DNA from: Archilochus colubris
Taxonomy: Eukaryota > Chordata > Aves > Apodiformes > Trochilidae
Length of the DNA stretch: 64,000 nt
Reading direction: 5' to 3'
NCBI GenBank assembly: GCA_023079485.1
Contig: CM041092.1
Span: 15,637,127-15,701,126, forward strand
Every line of letters begins with the position of its first letter. Within the stretch, counting starts at the first letter, position 1. Position numbers and translations under genes: made by a program. This document shows positions 25,411-38,466 of this stretch, one piece after another. The notes below the pieces were generated by a model that saw only the letters and a program-made list of their open reading frames with translations, was not told the DNA's origin and did not search any database.

Positions 25411-28400
25411 TACAGTCCTGCAAATGGGCTTTGCATCTCTAATTTACCCCATTCCTTCCATATGGGGTTGTTTGTTTGGGGTTTACAGATAAGAACATAC
25501 AGGACAGGTCAAGGTACTCCATGCTACCTCTTGGGTGACCCTGAGCAAACAAAGGATAAGACCTACCTCTGTCCTGTGTGTCAGGCCAATTGAGGTGCTG
25601 TTTTCAGTCCAGCACAGCTGGTTGCATCTGTGTTGGGAACCTTTTGCACTTAGAAGGTGCATTTCCAGGTGTGGGAGGTAAGCCTGCATCTAAGGCAGGC
25701 TCTACATCACAGACCTAGGCTTTTAAAATTTATATATTCAGGTCTGAATAGGACTCCAGTTTCTGATAAATTATGCCTATATTAGTTTAGGAGTGCTGCT
25801 CAAGTAAATATATCTCATGTTATTCCAAATAGTCTGGTCTTGTTTCTGTGCTTGATTTTGGTATATGGACACATGAATCTGTCTACCCTCCATCTCTGGA
25901 GAACTTCTTAGAGAAACAAGGACTAAAAGTGTCCAGATATTTGACTTTTTACAGCACAACATCAGGAGTATGGTTACAGTCACCCTCCAAAACAGGTTGT
26001 AAGGAAGTACAACCCTTACAAGACATCACAAAATCTGTGTAAGCAGGGACTTTGGGAAAGTCCCAAATACAGATCAGACTCAGCAGTGCAATTCCTTAAA
26101 TAATACAAAACAAAACTGAAGTAGTCTCCCTTACCAAGGCTCCACATTCTTCAGTTTGCTAATTCCTTTGCTCAAAACCTCTTTAAATTTAATTCCTCCA
26201 AAGCTTTGTTTCACAGTTTAGTTACACTGAGTTTGTGCTGGTTCTTGAGATGTCGGATCTCAGTATCATCTCACGTGCACATGCGTCTCAGGTTTTGGAG
26301 AGCAGTGCTGAGAAATGTTCTCAGAATACCCTGGCATGGTACTTAAGGAAGGCAAAAAAAAAAATTATATTCCTCCTCATCATCATTTTTGCAGCAGATA
26401 TATTGGGTCCCATGCTGTTTATTCTTAATCTGTAGCACCATCTTTTGAGGGGATGCTGCACTCCCAAGCAAATGCACTGAACTCTTCCCAGTTGATTCCC
26501 ATGGGTCCTTGCTGGCCACAGTCAAGGCTGGCTGAAAAATAATTGTGACAGAAGCTGTTTTCCATTGGAAAGGGACATTTAAAGGCAAAATGTTTTTTGG
26601 GAATGTGATGCTGAGTAAATTTGTGACTGAAAAACGCTGGGCTGCTACAACAGCAAGAAAGACTTTGTTCCAAGTTTCTCAAGTCATTAAGTCCCAAATT
26701 AGTTTTGTCCAGCTCACATTTATATTTGGACAGAGGGTGTCTGTATATTGATACTTTCTATGCAACATTTACATTCCCATATTTAATGTTCTAATATATT
26801 ATTCTGACATTGCTAAACTGTGTCATTTTGGTGTTTTCAAATGGAATTTTTTATTCGAGGGCGAGGGGAATAGAGAAATGTTGACTTTTTGGACTGATTT
26901 AGGGTGGAACACAAATGTCTAAATGCCAGCCTTTTCTGCAGGGTATAAATTCTCCATTCCAACTAGCTTTTCCTCTCAAACACAGAAGAAATTCCTCATT
27001 CATTCTCCCTCCCTGTTGGTAATGGCATCTCCATCTGTACAAAGACAGCTTCGCTGTCCTGAGCCTGATATGCCTAATAGTAAATAATTGCTTTATGTCG
27101 AGCGTAAGCTCTGAAGGAATTTGCAGGGAAGCGATTGAATGTCTGTGTGCAGTGTGTACCTCCCTCCACTTCATCCTGGATTTCAACCAAGGGTGGGGAA
27201 AGGGACGACACAGCAATATTTACAATGAAGTGTTAGTAATCTGGAATGATGAGCATGCCATATGAATACTGACAATTCTACCCCTACAGTGCTCCGGGGT
27301 GAAATTCATACCTAATAGATAATGGGGAAATTGAAGCATGCAGAAGGGTGGTGATTCTTCTATGGTTTCACTCCAATGTCTCCACATTTTCCTTTCAAAA
27401 CTTTATGAAAAGCCATGGAGTAAAAGAGGTGTATTTCAGGGAAGGTGTTTCTCATTACCATGTAGGTAAGCAGCACGTATTATCTCAAGGGTACACCTGC
27501 AAAGTGCTACACAGGCATGTGCAATGGGTGGTCATCTACTGACCTGTAAGAGACAGCCAAGATCATTGAAGTCATAAGCCAGAACTTGGTATAGTGGAAG
27601 CTTATGGATTCTGTGGTGCAGATAGTAATGGAAGCATCTTCCAAATACTAGCCATGTCTAGAGAGAAACAAGTGAGGAAAAGGTTTCCACTTTCCCTTTA
27701 TTTTTATTTCAGCCTCTTTTATCTGTCTTGTTTTATAGCTTTACATTGGAAGGAAGCCTATTTCCTGGTACATACAGCAGCTTCACTGAGCATAGCTTGG
27801 CAACAGTGTCTGTTGCTTTAGGGAAGAACAGAGCATTTTCTCATTGTACATGTTTTCCCTTGGAAACGTTTCATCCTGTCTATATAATTCTATATATGGC
27901 TGCCAGCCATGCCACTACAGGCTGCAAAAACATCATCTCTTATATACTGTCAGGCCTCCTTAATGACTTGATCCAAGGGCATCAGGAAGTTATCTATGAT
28001 TCTGTAGACTGTCTTCCTCAGTCAGATTCAGGGGTTTGGGGCTCAGCATTGAGAAGGGAGCTATTTTGAATTTTGGGGGGAGACCCTCAGAATTCTTATT
28101 TCACTTATCTAATACCTCCTTTTCTGCTTCTCACAATGGTAAAAAAATAATTTTGTTGTCCCAGCCCACTTCCAGTATTGCTAGTTCTTGCAGTTCTCCC
28201 TGCTCTAAAGGGTTTCGTGCACACGTGTCCCTCTCCCACAGTGCAAGCTATACACTTCTCTGGAGTTGAACTGAATGTGCCTGCACTGAAGGACTTAACT
28301 CAATCCTGTTCTTCTGCTAGTAGGATAAATAGAAATAAAAGAGAAGGAATATCCATCAGGAGCTGGCCAAGAGAAGAAATTCTTCGGATTCTGTTTCAGT

Positions 28401-30287
28401 TAAATGAAAAAATAAAACGTTACATGTTTAGTTCAGGCCTTGCTTCCTTTTTTCCATAAATTCATGTCAACTTTGATGTTAATAGCCGTGTCACTGTTAA
28501 AACAGGAAATTAAGAGTTTGCAAAATTTTAGTGTTGAAGTCATAGCAACATTCTCACCCATGTGAGCATGAATTTCATCTCTTGTTCAAAACAGCTGCAC
28601 GACTCTGAGCAGTAACGTTTCTCCGAACAGTTTTTGGTCCACATTGTCTGAAGTCACTCACAAAACTGAGACCTCTGTTTGGGTTCTTTACTGCATCACA
28701 CCAAGTGTCCTCAGGTCCAAAGGTTAATAATGGGAAGCTGGCACCACTCCAGAGGTGATCTCTGTAGAAGGTGCCACCATAGGGAATGATGGTTATGAAG
28801 ACAAGGAGGATGTCTTCTCCAGAAATGGTCAGCTTCAGCTCCACCTGTGCCTTTGACTCTGCAACTCTTGCTTGTCTCATGCCATCCTCAACCATCTCAA
28901 CATCATCTCAAACATCTGAGACCTCCTCACTCTGGCTTCTTCTGCTAAGCAGAAGAGTGTTTAAGTTCTGAGGTCAGTCTAATTTTTGGATGCTTTTCAG
29001 CTCTTCAGCTGATATCTCTCCACAAACAGCATGTGCAGCTGAAGCAAGAGGAAGGGACTGATCAAACCTTTCATTGATTTGCTCACTGCTGTCTCTTTGG
29101 CAGGTCTGCAGGTGCCATGTTGTTCTTTAGGACATGTGTCTGGATGGAGCACACCCTGGCAAGAAGGGATGTTGAAAAATAGCAGTAGCAGGAACAGTAG
29201 CAACAGATGGGGCTAGTAACCTTTCCCTGGGTGAGTATCAGATCTGTTCCTCTTCTCAGCTGTTTGGCTGGTCACCGCAGGGATACATATGAAGTGATGT
29301 TTGCACTGTGCTCTGGCCCACCAACGTATACACCAGATTCCTCTGGTTCTCTTCATTGCTTTGCTTTGGAGCGACAGCAGTGTACTCAAATGCTCAGCAG
29401 AGGTTTTGCAGACTCTGAACTGGAGCGGCCAAAAAACGTAATGTTCTGAAGTTTGAAACAACTTGTTCATTTCACAGACATCTATCTCAGCAAATATACT
29501 GCGTCATTTCTCATCATTCATCTTTGGCTCCTGTTGTCTGTCACCATCAGAAGCCTCTACTTTTCTCCTGGGTATCAGTAGTTTTTATCTCAGAGGTGAC
29601 TCATTATCTACCTAGATTGGTTACCAGAGGGCTTTTTTTTTTTTTTTTGGTGTAAAACCTTTCTATAGTGGAGTCATGGACTATAAATCCAAGAAGGACC
29701 ATTTTGGATCACCTAAAATAACCTCTGAGCTGTTCGTGTATTGAGCTGCAAGTGTTGGCTGGAGATTGTAAGGGGTTTGTATACAGAAATGGATGCCTGC
29801 ATTTTCAGTGCAAGTTTGCACTTGTCTGCCTTCCCTCCGTAACACTTCCCATGTTTTCATAATAAGTTGGATCCCAGCAGTCCTTCTGTGGCCCAACAAT
29901 TATGGATAGAAGTCCTTTTCCTAAATGGTCTTCAAATACAGTAGTCAATAAACATTAAAATTGACATGGACTTTGAATGGCTTTGGTTCTTGTGAAGGAA
30001 CATGTAATAAGAGTTCCAGATGGCAACTCACACTTTGGCTGAGACTGTGTAGTGGGACAAGAGAAGAAATCTGTCCATAACATCTCCTGGCCATAGTGAC
30101 TCGGAGTGATGTTCTTTTTTTGTGTTACCTCTGATAACATTCAGACTTAGCATAGGATATTACAACAGGAGAATCATCAGGTTTTCCCCTCTATGCTTCT
30201 AGCCTCCAGCCATTGTAGTTCACATGGGATTCCATGGGAGCTAAACAAAGGCCTAAAAACGCCAGCTTGCTTAAAACCCGACCCAAC
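25411..30287. other. Non-coding unique sequence
   Basis: No gene is supported. A minus-strand 106-codon frame (28575-28895) lies 3' of a 68-codon frame with a hydrophobic start (28997-29203); these are discussed in the findings but not called genes. A run of 16 T is at 29633-29648. A faint MIR-like word (GGGGAAATTGAAGCATGCAG) at 27323-27342 was noted. The 27055-27150 interval carries several CpGs in otherwise CpG-poor sequence. Confidence 0.65.
29633..29648 (+). repeat. T-run, 16 bases
   Basis: Uninterrupted run of 16 T after GAGGGC. If read as a minus-strand poly-A it would tail something lying to its right, but I recognise no retrocopy there. Confidence 0.9.
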
Positions 30288-30425
30288 CTGTCCCTGGAAG
30301 TGATCAAGATCAGGTCAGATGATGTTGTGAGCAACCCTATCTAGTGGGAGATGTCTATGCAGGTATCTTGGATCTAGATGGTCTTCAGGGTCCCTTTTGA
30401 CACAAACAATTCTATGAATCTATGA
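30288..30425 (+). mobile_element. CR1 LINE 3'-end fragment
   Basis: About 138 bases. It begins near CCTGTCCCTGGAAGTGATCA, continues through GTGAGCAACCCTATCTAGTG and GATCTAGATGGTCTTCAGGG, and ends in CAATTCTATGAATCTATGAA. The order matches the last part of a bird CR1. It is more diverged than the copy near 33 kb (the middle block reads TCAGATGATGTTGTGAGC rather than the usual AGGCTGGATGGGGC type). 5' truncated and non-coding. Confidence 0.9.
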
Positions 30426-32821
30426 AAAGTGAACTGAACACTAATTTGTACAGGTAAATCAAGTTCAAAGAGGACACCTGAATGGTCAGAGCAGCAAAAC
30501 CAGCAGACCTCATCCAAAGATGAAGGACAGGGGAAATGTTCATCTACTATTTTGTAAGAATCAACTCAAGCATAGTATGACACTGGAAAAAAACAGAAGA
30601 CACAATCCCTCTTTCCCAGCCATGCTGCCACCTCACCCATCCATGGGACAGACTCTTTTCAATATTTCTAGTGGGGGATATTTTCCTGTGAGTAATGTCC
30701 CCCTCTGTCCAATTATGTGGTCCCATTAGTGCCTTAGCCCTTAAAAAGATAAAATGGTCTGTGTTAGAAAGAGGAGAGCTCTGGAGTATGGCTGCTACCA
30801 AGTAGGAGAAATCTAATTGTTCCTTTAGGAATTTCTACTCTTCACAGTAAGGAAATAAAATTGCCTTATTCTGAAGAACTTATTCACAAGCAGAATAAAA
30901 TGGGTATAATGTAGAAGTCCTCAGTTTCAGATGGAAATAAAGGCAGCACTGCCAAGAGGACGCATCCGAATTCATCCAGGGACATCTGAAACGTGAAATC
31001 ATGTTGCAGCTTTTTATAACCTTGGTGTTTGCCCTGCCTCAGGGGCAAGGTGTTTTTCCTCTGGCTAGGATGACCTTCCTGAACACCTGAGCTCAGCACA
31101 TCAAGTCCACTTCCATAAAGAGCATGGTCTTTCCATGGCTCACTACTCCCTATCAAACCAAGCACTAAGCCCTTACAGAGCATAAATGCCTGTTTGAAGA
31201 CTGTCTGTGCTCTGAACTAGAAGTGTAGTCAGCTCCACACATCTGGATGCCATCCTGCAGGGCTGAAAATGCTTCTTTTGACCATGATTCAACCCTCTTC
31301 ATTTTTTCAATCTGTAAGCTTTTGTGAGTGACTCAAATCTAACACCCATGAAAGGCCTTTATTTCTTTATAATTCCTGTCAAACCACTAATTAATTGCTG
31401 TGTTTGTTCTGTAATACCTGACCAATTAGCATAAGTAAATAACATGGATCGAGCAAGATGGCATGCAGGGCTAATAAGACTTCTGCAGTGTTTTAATTGC
31501 CAGCTTAAAACTCTGTGAAGTCTTTAGTGCAAAAGGAGGACAACAAGAAGGAAATAAACTGAATGGCTAAATGATGGGCTACCACTGTGGACTACACTTC
31601 CAACTTTTGGAATACTTATAAGAGGTCTACAAATAATATTTTTTAACAGTGGTGTTTTCAGCAGATATAAAATCAGGAGGGCTGAGGAATATGCAAAAGT
31701 TGAAGACTAGTCTCTAAGCAAGACGTATTGCTGGGTCCAGATCCTCAGTACTGGGATCACACTACTTCCAGGCAGATTGCTATGTCTGCTGTTTGTTTAT
31801 TTTACTGGCTCACTATATAAAATTACAGGGTGGAAAGAGCAAGAATGTCTAGGGAAACCTTAGATGTCACTGTAACAGCCCTGCTACAGTTCTAAAGCTG
31901 TATGTACGCATTAACACAGTATTGCTTTCAAACTAAACGATATCCTGCCTCCTAGCTTGGCTTCTTACCCCAAACTCTGGATCAACAATGCAGGTACATT
32001 GTTTCTGGAACAGAACTGCCATGTGCCCAAATGCCTTGGACTAGGAGGAAAGTTGTTTAGATGTGTCTGTGAAGAAATGCCCTAAGTGATGGGAAAAGGT
32101 AATAAAACCCCAGAAGCTACTTGGAGACATTAGAAAAGATAGGGTGGGATTTTTTAAGTGTTCAGTGAGAGCCAGGAAAGTGGAGGAGCACAGGTTTGGG
32201 TTAATTATGAAATAAAAAGCAGGCCAAACATGAGGATGATGTTTCTCACAGCGAAAGTTATGAAGCCACAGAGCCAGCTTGAGGGAAGCACCATTGCTAA
32301 CATTTCAAACTAGCCCGAAAAAATTATTAGAGAGAGCAGAGAAGCAGGCAAGCTTGGCAACAAGACTGGAGCTGATGATGCTGTTTGATCCAAGAAACTG
32401 TTGGCCATTATAATCTGGACCTTTGTTTGATTCTGCAGAAGCTTTTAATAATTTTATGGATTTATGCATAAAACAGCTACAGTGTTGCATAAGCTCTCTA
32501 TTAGCAGCTCCAGCTCTGAAAACATGCCAGCAGTTCTTGTGTTGCACAAAGAGGCTGGGGGGGCAAGCATTGTGTAGGCCATGGTGATATCCCCATCACC
32601 ACACTTCTTTGATGATGGGCTTGAAAATGAGATTTATGCATTCGTTTGTCTTCTAACAAGGGTTGCCTTTCTCCATAGACTACTGAAAAGCAAATGTAGG
32701 AGTTAAGGGATTCCTTCATGGGTCTCTTAAACTAGGACTTTGCAGCTGCTACAATGCCTAGTGCAGGTGATATAGTTTTCTTGGCCACGATTTTAAAGGC
32801 CTTGAGAGTTATGTAAGTAGG
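30426..32821. other. Non-coding unique sequence
   Basis: No gene. Frames are at most about 99 codons and show no motifs. The stretch 31340-31560 is rich in homeodomain-type cores and has a steady, non-repetitive texture typical of conserved non-coding elements; see the findings. The 32405-32500 stretch, with a TTTATGGATTTATGCATAAAAC core, has a similar look. Confidence 0.65.
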
Positions 32822-33230
32822 AAGCTGGAAAGAACTAAAGGAGTGGGGGTTGTTCAGCCTGGAGAAAAGGAGGCTCTGAAGTGACATTATAGTGACTTTC
32901 CAATATCTGAAGGGGGCCAAAAGGAAAGCTGGGGTAGGGATCTTTACAAGGTTGTTTAGCTAGAGGTCAAGGGGCAATGGTTTAAAACCTAAAGAGGGTA
33001 GATTTAGGTTAGACATTAGGAAAAAAATCTTTCCTGTGAGGGTGGTGAGATGCTGGCACAGGTTTCCCAAGGAAGTTCTGGCTGCCCCCTCCCTGGAAAT
33101 ATTCAAGGCCAGGTTGGATGGGGCCTTGAGCAACCTGATCTACTGGGAGTTGTCCCTGCCCATGCAGGTAGGTTGGAACTAGGTGATCTTTAAGGTCCCT
33201 TTCAACCCTAACCATTCTATGACTCTATGA
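32822..33230 (+). mobile_element. CR1 LINE, 5'-truncated, 3' end intact
   Basis: The best CR1 in the window, about 410 bases. It starts near GGGTTGTTCAGCCTGGAGAA, the GLFSLEKR-coding block of ORF2. A continuous frame over about 33000-33140 reads FRLDIRKKIFPVRVVRCWHR and then FPKEV...SLEIFKARLDGALSNL, the usual C-terminal end of CR1 ORF2. The 3' UTR follows with TTGGAACTAGGTGATCTTTA and the terminal near-repeats CCATTCTATGACTCTATGA. Truncated at the 5' end like most CR1 copies, so it cannot move. Low divergence from the recalled consensus suggests it is the youngest copy here. Confidence 0.96.
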
Positions 33231-36200
33231 AGTATCTCAAAGTCTTTAATGGCTCTGCAGCATACTTTTTGAGATAAACCCAATGTTTAGCATGGAAATG
33301 CTCAGGTGTGAATTTCTGGTGCTTTCCCAAAGCAGGGGATTTCTGGAACCTGTGGAGTGCCTTTGAGATGTGCCACTGTGTTTTTGCTATGGTCTTGTAC
33401 TTTTCCCTTAGCGTGTTCTAGTCACCTATCTACATGCATACTTGCCTGTATCTGCATGGCTAGGCTTATATTCCCAAGGAGACCTGGCAACTAGAGGAGC
33501 TGACTACTAAAGCAATACACAGCAGGCTTTATATGTTTGTGGGGAGCATCTTGCAAGCACACAGTCTCCACACTTATGTGGATAGACCTCATGTGAAAGT
33601 TTAACATCAGGTTTGACCCCTCAGTTATAGGACACAAGAAAGGCTGTTGGAAGCAGCAGGGCAGTTACAAGGAACATTTGGTATGAATTTTCCCCTGTTT
33701 TGCAGTTAATGAATCATTCCTGAGCCTGCCCTTCCACTGTTCTCATTATTCCAGTTCAGACTGTTGGGAAAAGAGTGCTTTAGGAGACATAGAAGAGCCC
33801 TTTTTTATATATTCAATTTGGCTGGCCAGAGAAAAAGGGAAGATGGACGGTGTGTCACTTATTAACCGACTACCTTCTTCTCCAGTACAAATTTAAGCTT
33901 GCTCTGAAGGCATTCCACAGTTTATTTCTAAATTCACAGACTCCTGTGAAGCTATAGTGGGGGGTCCCAGGAGGTCTTTTCCTTTGTTGTTACCTAGGCA
34001 CTCCACCTTTGAATGCACCATGTAAGGAAACACAATTATGGTTATGCCAACAAGGCACAGTGTGCAAGGACCTTCTCTTTATCTTGTACTGACAATTGCT
34101 TGCTTCAGCTCTGGCCCACAAATGCAATGAAACTGATCTAAATAAGGCCACATGTTCAAAAATTCCTATCTTACTAGTCAGCTGAAAAATAAAAAGAAAA
34201 AGAAAAGACAAGCTAAGACATCTGAAGAATAGGTATTTTGGTCATGAGGCAAGGCACCTAGGTCTGCTAGGAGAAGGAAGACAACTTTGGGGTCATTGTG
34301 GTAACTTCTGTGTTCTTTAGGGTTAATTCATCCTCGTTTTGAACATCCCAAGTGCACAACATCAACAGGACACATAAAAGTACCTTTCTGTTAATTGTGG
34401 GTTGGTTGGTCAGTTGGTTGGTTGGTTGGTTCTTTGGTTGTTTTGGATTTTTTTTGCAAAGGAAAAATAAAACCACTGGCTTTTGTTCAAAAACATCAGC
34501 AGAACTTATGTTTGAAAACCAGCTGGGGACACAACTCCACAGTACAGGAAAGGGTTAACTTTAGAGAACTATTGAGCTAGGCAGGACCATTTATGCTGGC
34601 CTTCTTCTAGGAAATTCCCTGCAAGAGAAAATTAGAGGCAGAGGACAGTGTGTAGCCATAATCAAACCTTGTTTAGTTTGGCGCTTTCTCTATCTATCCC
34701 ATCTTTACCAATCTGACTTGCTCTGCTGTTTTTCTTGGCTGGATCACAAGAGCCAAGATATATTCCATAGATATATGTAATATTTTAGCATACACAGCTA
34801 ATGCAGTTGCTGCTTTGCCCATCCTTTGTGAAGCAAACTTCAAGGAATGATTTGAGTGTGATGAATTTCCAGGTTTTGCTGGAATTCTGCTCCAGGGCTG
34901 GGCAGATACCCAGAGCAGAGTTTCTTCTGGACTTAGCATGAGAGAGGAAAGGAGAGCTTTTTCCTTTATGTGTCTCAGACATATGAACTCTCAGACACTT
35001 GATGGGCACCCCTGAGATATGCCTGAGATTTCAGTAGAGGAGAATATGAAAGTAGTATCATACTTCATGCTGCACAATTGTCCCATAATAGGCAGCTTAT
35101 TCTAAACCAACAATCTGCCTTATCTATACACATATCAGCATCCCAGTAAGACTGAATTGTGTCTGGCCATGGTGGCGAAGAACCGCTTAATGTGTAAAAA
35201 GATGACCCATAGTTAGGAATGTCACCAAAACCAGCTGAGAAGAAAATCTAGAGCATGACAGTGTTTTCCTTCCTTTAATGGGAGATCTTTATATTTCAAT
35301 AGCCTTTTTAATTTTCCAGAAGTGACTGCCAAACCCCATAAATAAACAGTATTCTATACACTAAGGAGCTGTGTTGACGTTCAATGGTATTTCATAGCAT
35401 GTACACTTTAATTAAGACATGATGACCTGGATTCAGTGGGTTGACACTAGGGAGCATTAACTCTACATTCTAACAGTTCTGCTGCCAAGGACAAATTCTC
35501 TTTTGCATTGGTGTGACTCAGTTCAAACAACAAACAGTCTTGCAAATTAAAATCCCTAGAGGCCCTGGTCAAGTTTCCCCAGTTCTTGGATAACTTCCTC
35601 TTTTCTCCTTGATGTTTTTCTTAAAGTGAGATATTCTGTTGCTTTGTCCTGATTTTCCAAGTAACGGGTGGGTCTTTATACTCCTGACAATAAAGTTGCC
35701 TTCCAAATATTTATCACATCAAATAGCATACTTTTCCATGTTATTAATCCTGGAGAATCTCCATCTTTCCATTTGGTGAACTATGTTGCCGAACATGGAC
35801 AGATATTTCCAGAATTAGTATTTCTGGGATATCACATTTGTAACATGCATGGAGAAGTAGATGAGAAAAAGAACTAGAGCTAAATTCTGTATTGTTTACT
35901 TTTTGTTGTTAGTAATCATGGGTGTCTGTTCAAGTCAGTGGGTGTAACTCACAACAGAACTGGGACATATTGTATGAAACTGAGTGGCTTAAACTGGAGA
36001 TGGATGAACATCCAGAGGAACCATACACAGTCTCCTGAGAGATGGAAGTGAATTTTTCTGGATTCTGACTTCATAGGACTATCCATTGAGAACCATCACA
36101 GCCACTCTCAGTTACTTGTACCATCGTTGTACTTCAGGTTCCTTCTGTATAGTATGGAATTCACTCCACTAAAACAAACCAAAAATAAGCTTAGTCTGAG

Positions 36201-38466
36201 CTGAGCAAGTTTCTTTATTGCCACTCCAACTAGTGAGGCTCAAGCTCACTTGTGCAAACCTCCCAGTTTATCCTGAAATCTGTTCCTGCCTTCCTCTGAG
36301 AACACTAGTAAAGGTCTCAGCAGTCCTTTACTGAAAAAAAAGCCAGGTAAAGTGTTGTGTGAAGAACTATGAAAGCCCAGATGAACTTTTGCAGTTGTCC
36401 CAGGTTCTGATGTTGCAACAGTCCAGGAAACTAGAATCTTTTCCCCAGCTCCTCAGGCTTCACCATACAAGACTCTCTTTGGTCCAAAAAGCATAGACAC
36501 GTGAAGAGAAGGTGAAAACTTAATCAGATGGAAAGCAAGGACCTTCCTGCTCACAGCATTTGGAAGAAGGTCCCAATGAAACATAAGCAATTTTGTGACT
36601 TGTGTTACAACACAAGTGCCTACCCACTTCAATCAGAGTAAGCATTACATGAGGTGTTTTGCTGTAGAAGTTATTGGGGATAAGCTCTTGCCTGTAATAG
36701 GAGCCTGGCTTCACTGAAATGGAAACTCTGTATGTTTTCATGCTCTTCTGAAAGGCTTTGAGTTCACCTGTGTAGCAGTGCCACTACTTTTAGTGGTATG
36801 GATGGTATCCACCCATTGCAGTTGGCTCCATGTTTCCTAACCACTCCTAGTAGCAGGGCTTGGGTAATTCTGTATGCAAAGGGCTTCAAAACCCATTCAT
36901 AGCCTCTGGAGCTGCTCAGGAGGTGGGACTGCTGTCTGTGCTGACACACAGTCCTCCATGGCACTGCTTCAGCTGAATTCCTTGCTCCCAGCTCTTCCTC
37001 ATCTGCACAGATCAGAAGGTTCAGAGATACTTGTATTTTTTTCTTGTGTTTTAAAAACGTGAACTTTGCAGAAACCCTTTTTTTCTAGGCAGGTTTCCTC
37101 AAAAAGACATATTTCTGAAGCCTGTGTAACCCTTACCTTACCTCTCCAGGCACACAGATAGAGACTCACGTATGCACACAGCTTCTCCTCTGCTGGAGAT
37201 ATTTTTTGTATGGCTCTGAATACCACAGGAACTGGCTGCTTCCAAAGGAAAGAGCTGGCTTGCAGTCCTTCCCAATTGGTACATGAAGTGGTATAGGAGT
37301 ACCAGTACTTCTACACAGCTAGTCTTCTGTTAGCCTGCCTTGGCCAGGTCTGAGGGGTTCATGCCAGCTGATACCAGGGAGTCCATGAAGCTCCAGGGAT
37401 GCAGAGTATAAATTCCATGGAACACACTTGTCTTGCTTCTCCATCAATAGCTTCAGACCACACACGGTTGTCCATGCAGGACAGCTGTAAACACCGTCCG
37501 TGATAGAGCTCTGGCAAAGAGGCCAGTGGTCCTCCAGTGAATCCAGATGGGTCTCAGAGGAGAACAGCTGTGTGTGAACAGGAAGGGAGAGCTTCCTCCT
37601 GCCTCTTCCAAAACCTACCACTCAACCGCTAAATAAATCAACATCAGCAGTGACTCTTCACAAGGCAGAGTGAGCCAAGCCCAGGCTGGGAGTTAAGCTC
37701 AGTAGAAAGTGAAGGGACTGGAGCTGTCTGCAGCAAACCGGGGCTTTCCCAGCATATAGCTTTATGGCATCACCAACCCATTTTTCCTGTGTTTTCATAC
37801 AGCTTTTTTTTCCGAATGCCATTTTCACTGCATGAAGATACTGCAATGGCATAGTCTGTATCATCAAATGCATCCAGAGTGCAGAACAGCTGAAGCAAAA
37901 ATTACTTTCAGCTATGCAACTGTAAAAATGTCAAGCAGAAGCTCAGAAAGGTTTGTTTTGGGTAATGCAGGAGGTCTGATCACTCCTCTCACAGTTTAGA
38001 TCTGCAGAAGAAAACCTCTTCTTCCTTTGGACAAAACATGAGACGTTCATAGGTTGCAAACAGCTTTTTTTTCTTGCAAGGATGCACTCTTGCAATAAAA
38101 ATAAAAAGCAAGATCCAAAAAGCTAGACTATCTGGATCTGCTGACCTCAGAGCAGCCAAACAGAATGTCCCGTTTGACATTAGACAACATCTGTAGTGAC
38201 AAAAGAAATCGCAGTTCCTCTGGTACCTTCACAGAGCACTGTACTGATCATTCATCATTTTAAACAATGCTTGAGGTCCTTTTAACATGAGTGCTTTGTA
38301 ATCAGTCCCTCAAGTCTCAAAACTAATAAGAGCAACTTCATCTTAGGGTGTATAATTACAGATGCTTAGTTCTCACCATTATTAATATGGTTAAATTACA
38401 GCAGGATAAAGGGAACTTAATGGGTTTACTATGTGCTGTGAATGGTATGCCATGCCTAAATCTAAA
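33231..38466. other. Non-coding unique sequence
   Basis: No gene is supported; frames are short and featureless. A GGTT-rich microsatellite at 34399-34440 is listed separately. A frame at 34352-34558 that looks Trp/Gly-rich is only the translation of this repeat. The interval 38280-38460 (TAATTA, TTATTAATATGG, GTTAAATTACAG) has the texture of a conserved non-coding element. Confidence 0.68.
34399..34440 (+). repeat. GGTT tetranucleotide repeat
   Basis: GGGTTGGTTGGTCAG is followed by four further TTGG units and then TCTTTGGTTG. Closely spaced GG pairs with TT loops resemble two-tier G-quadruplex sequence, but the short G-runs make this only a possibility. Confidence 0.9.
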
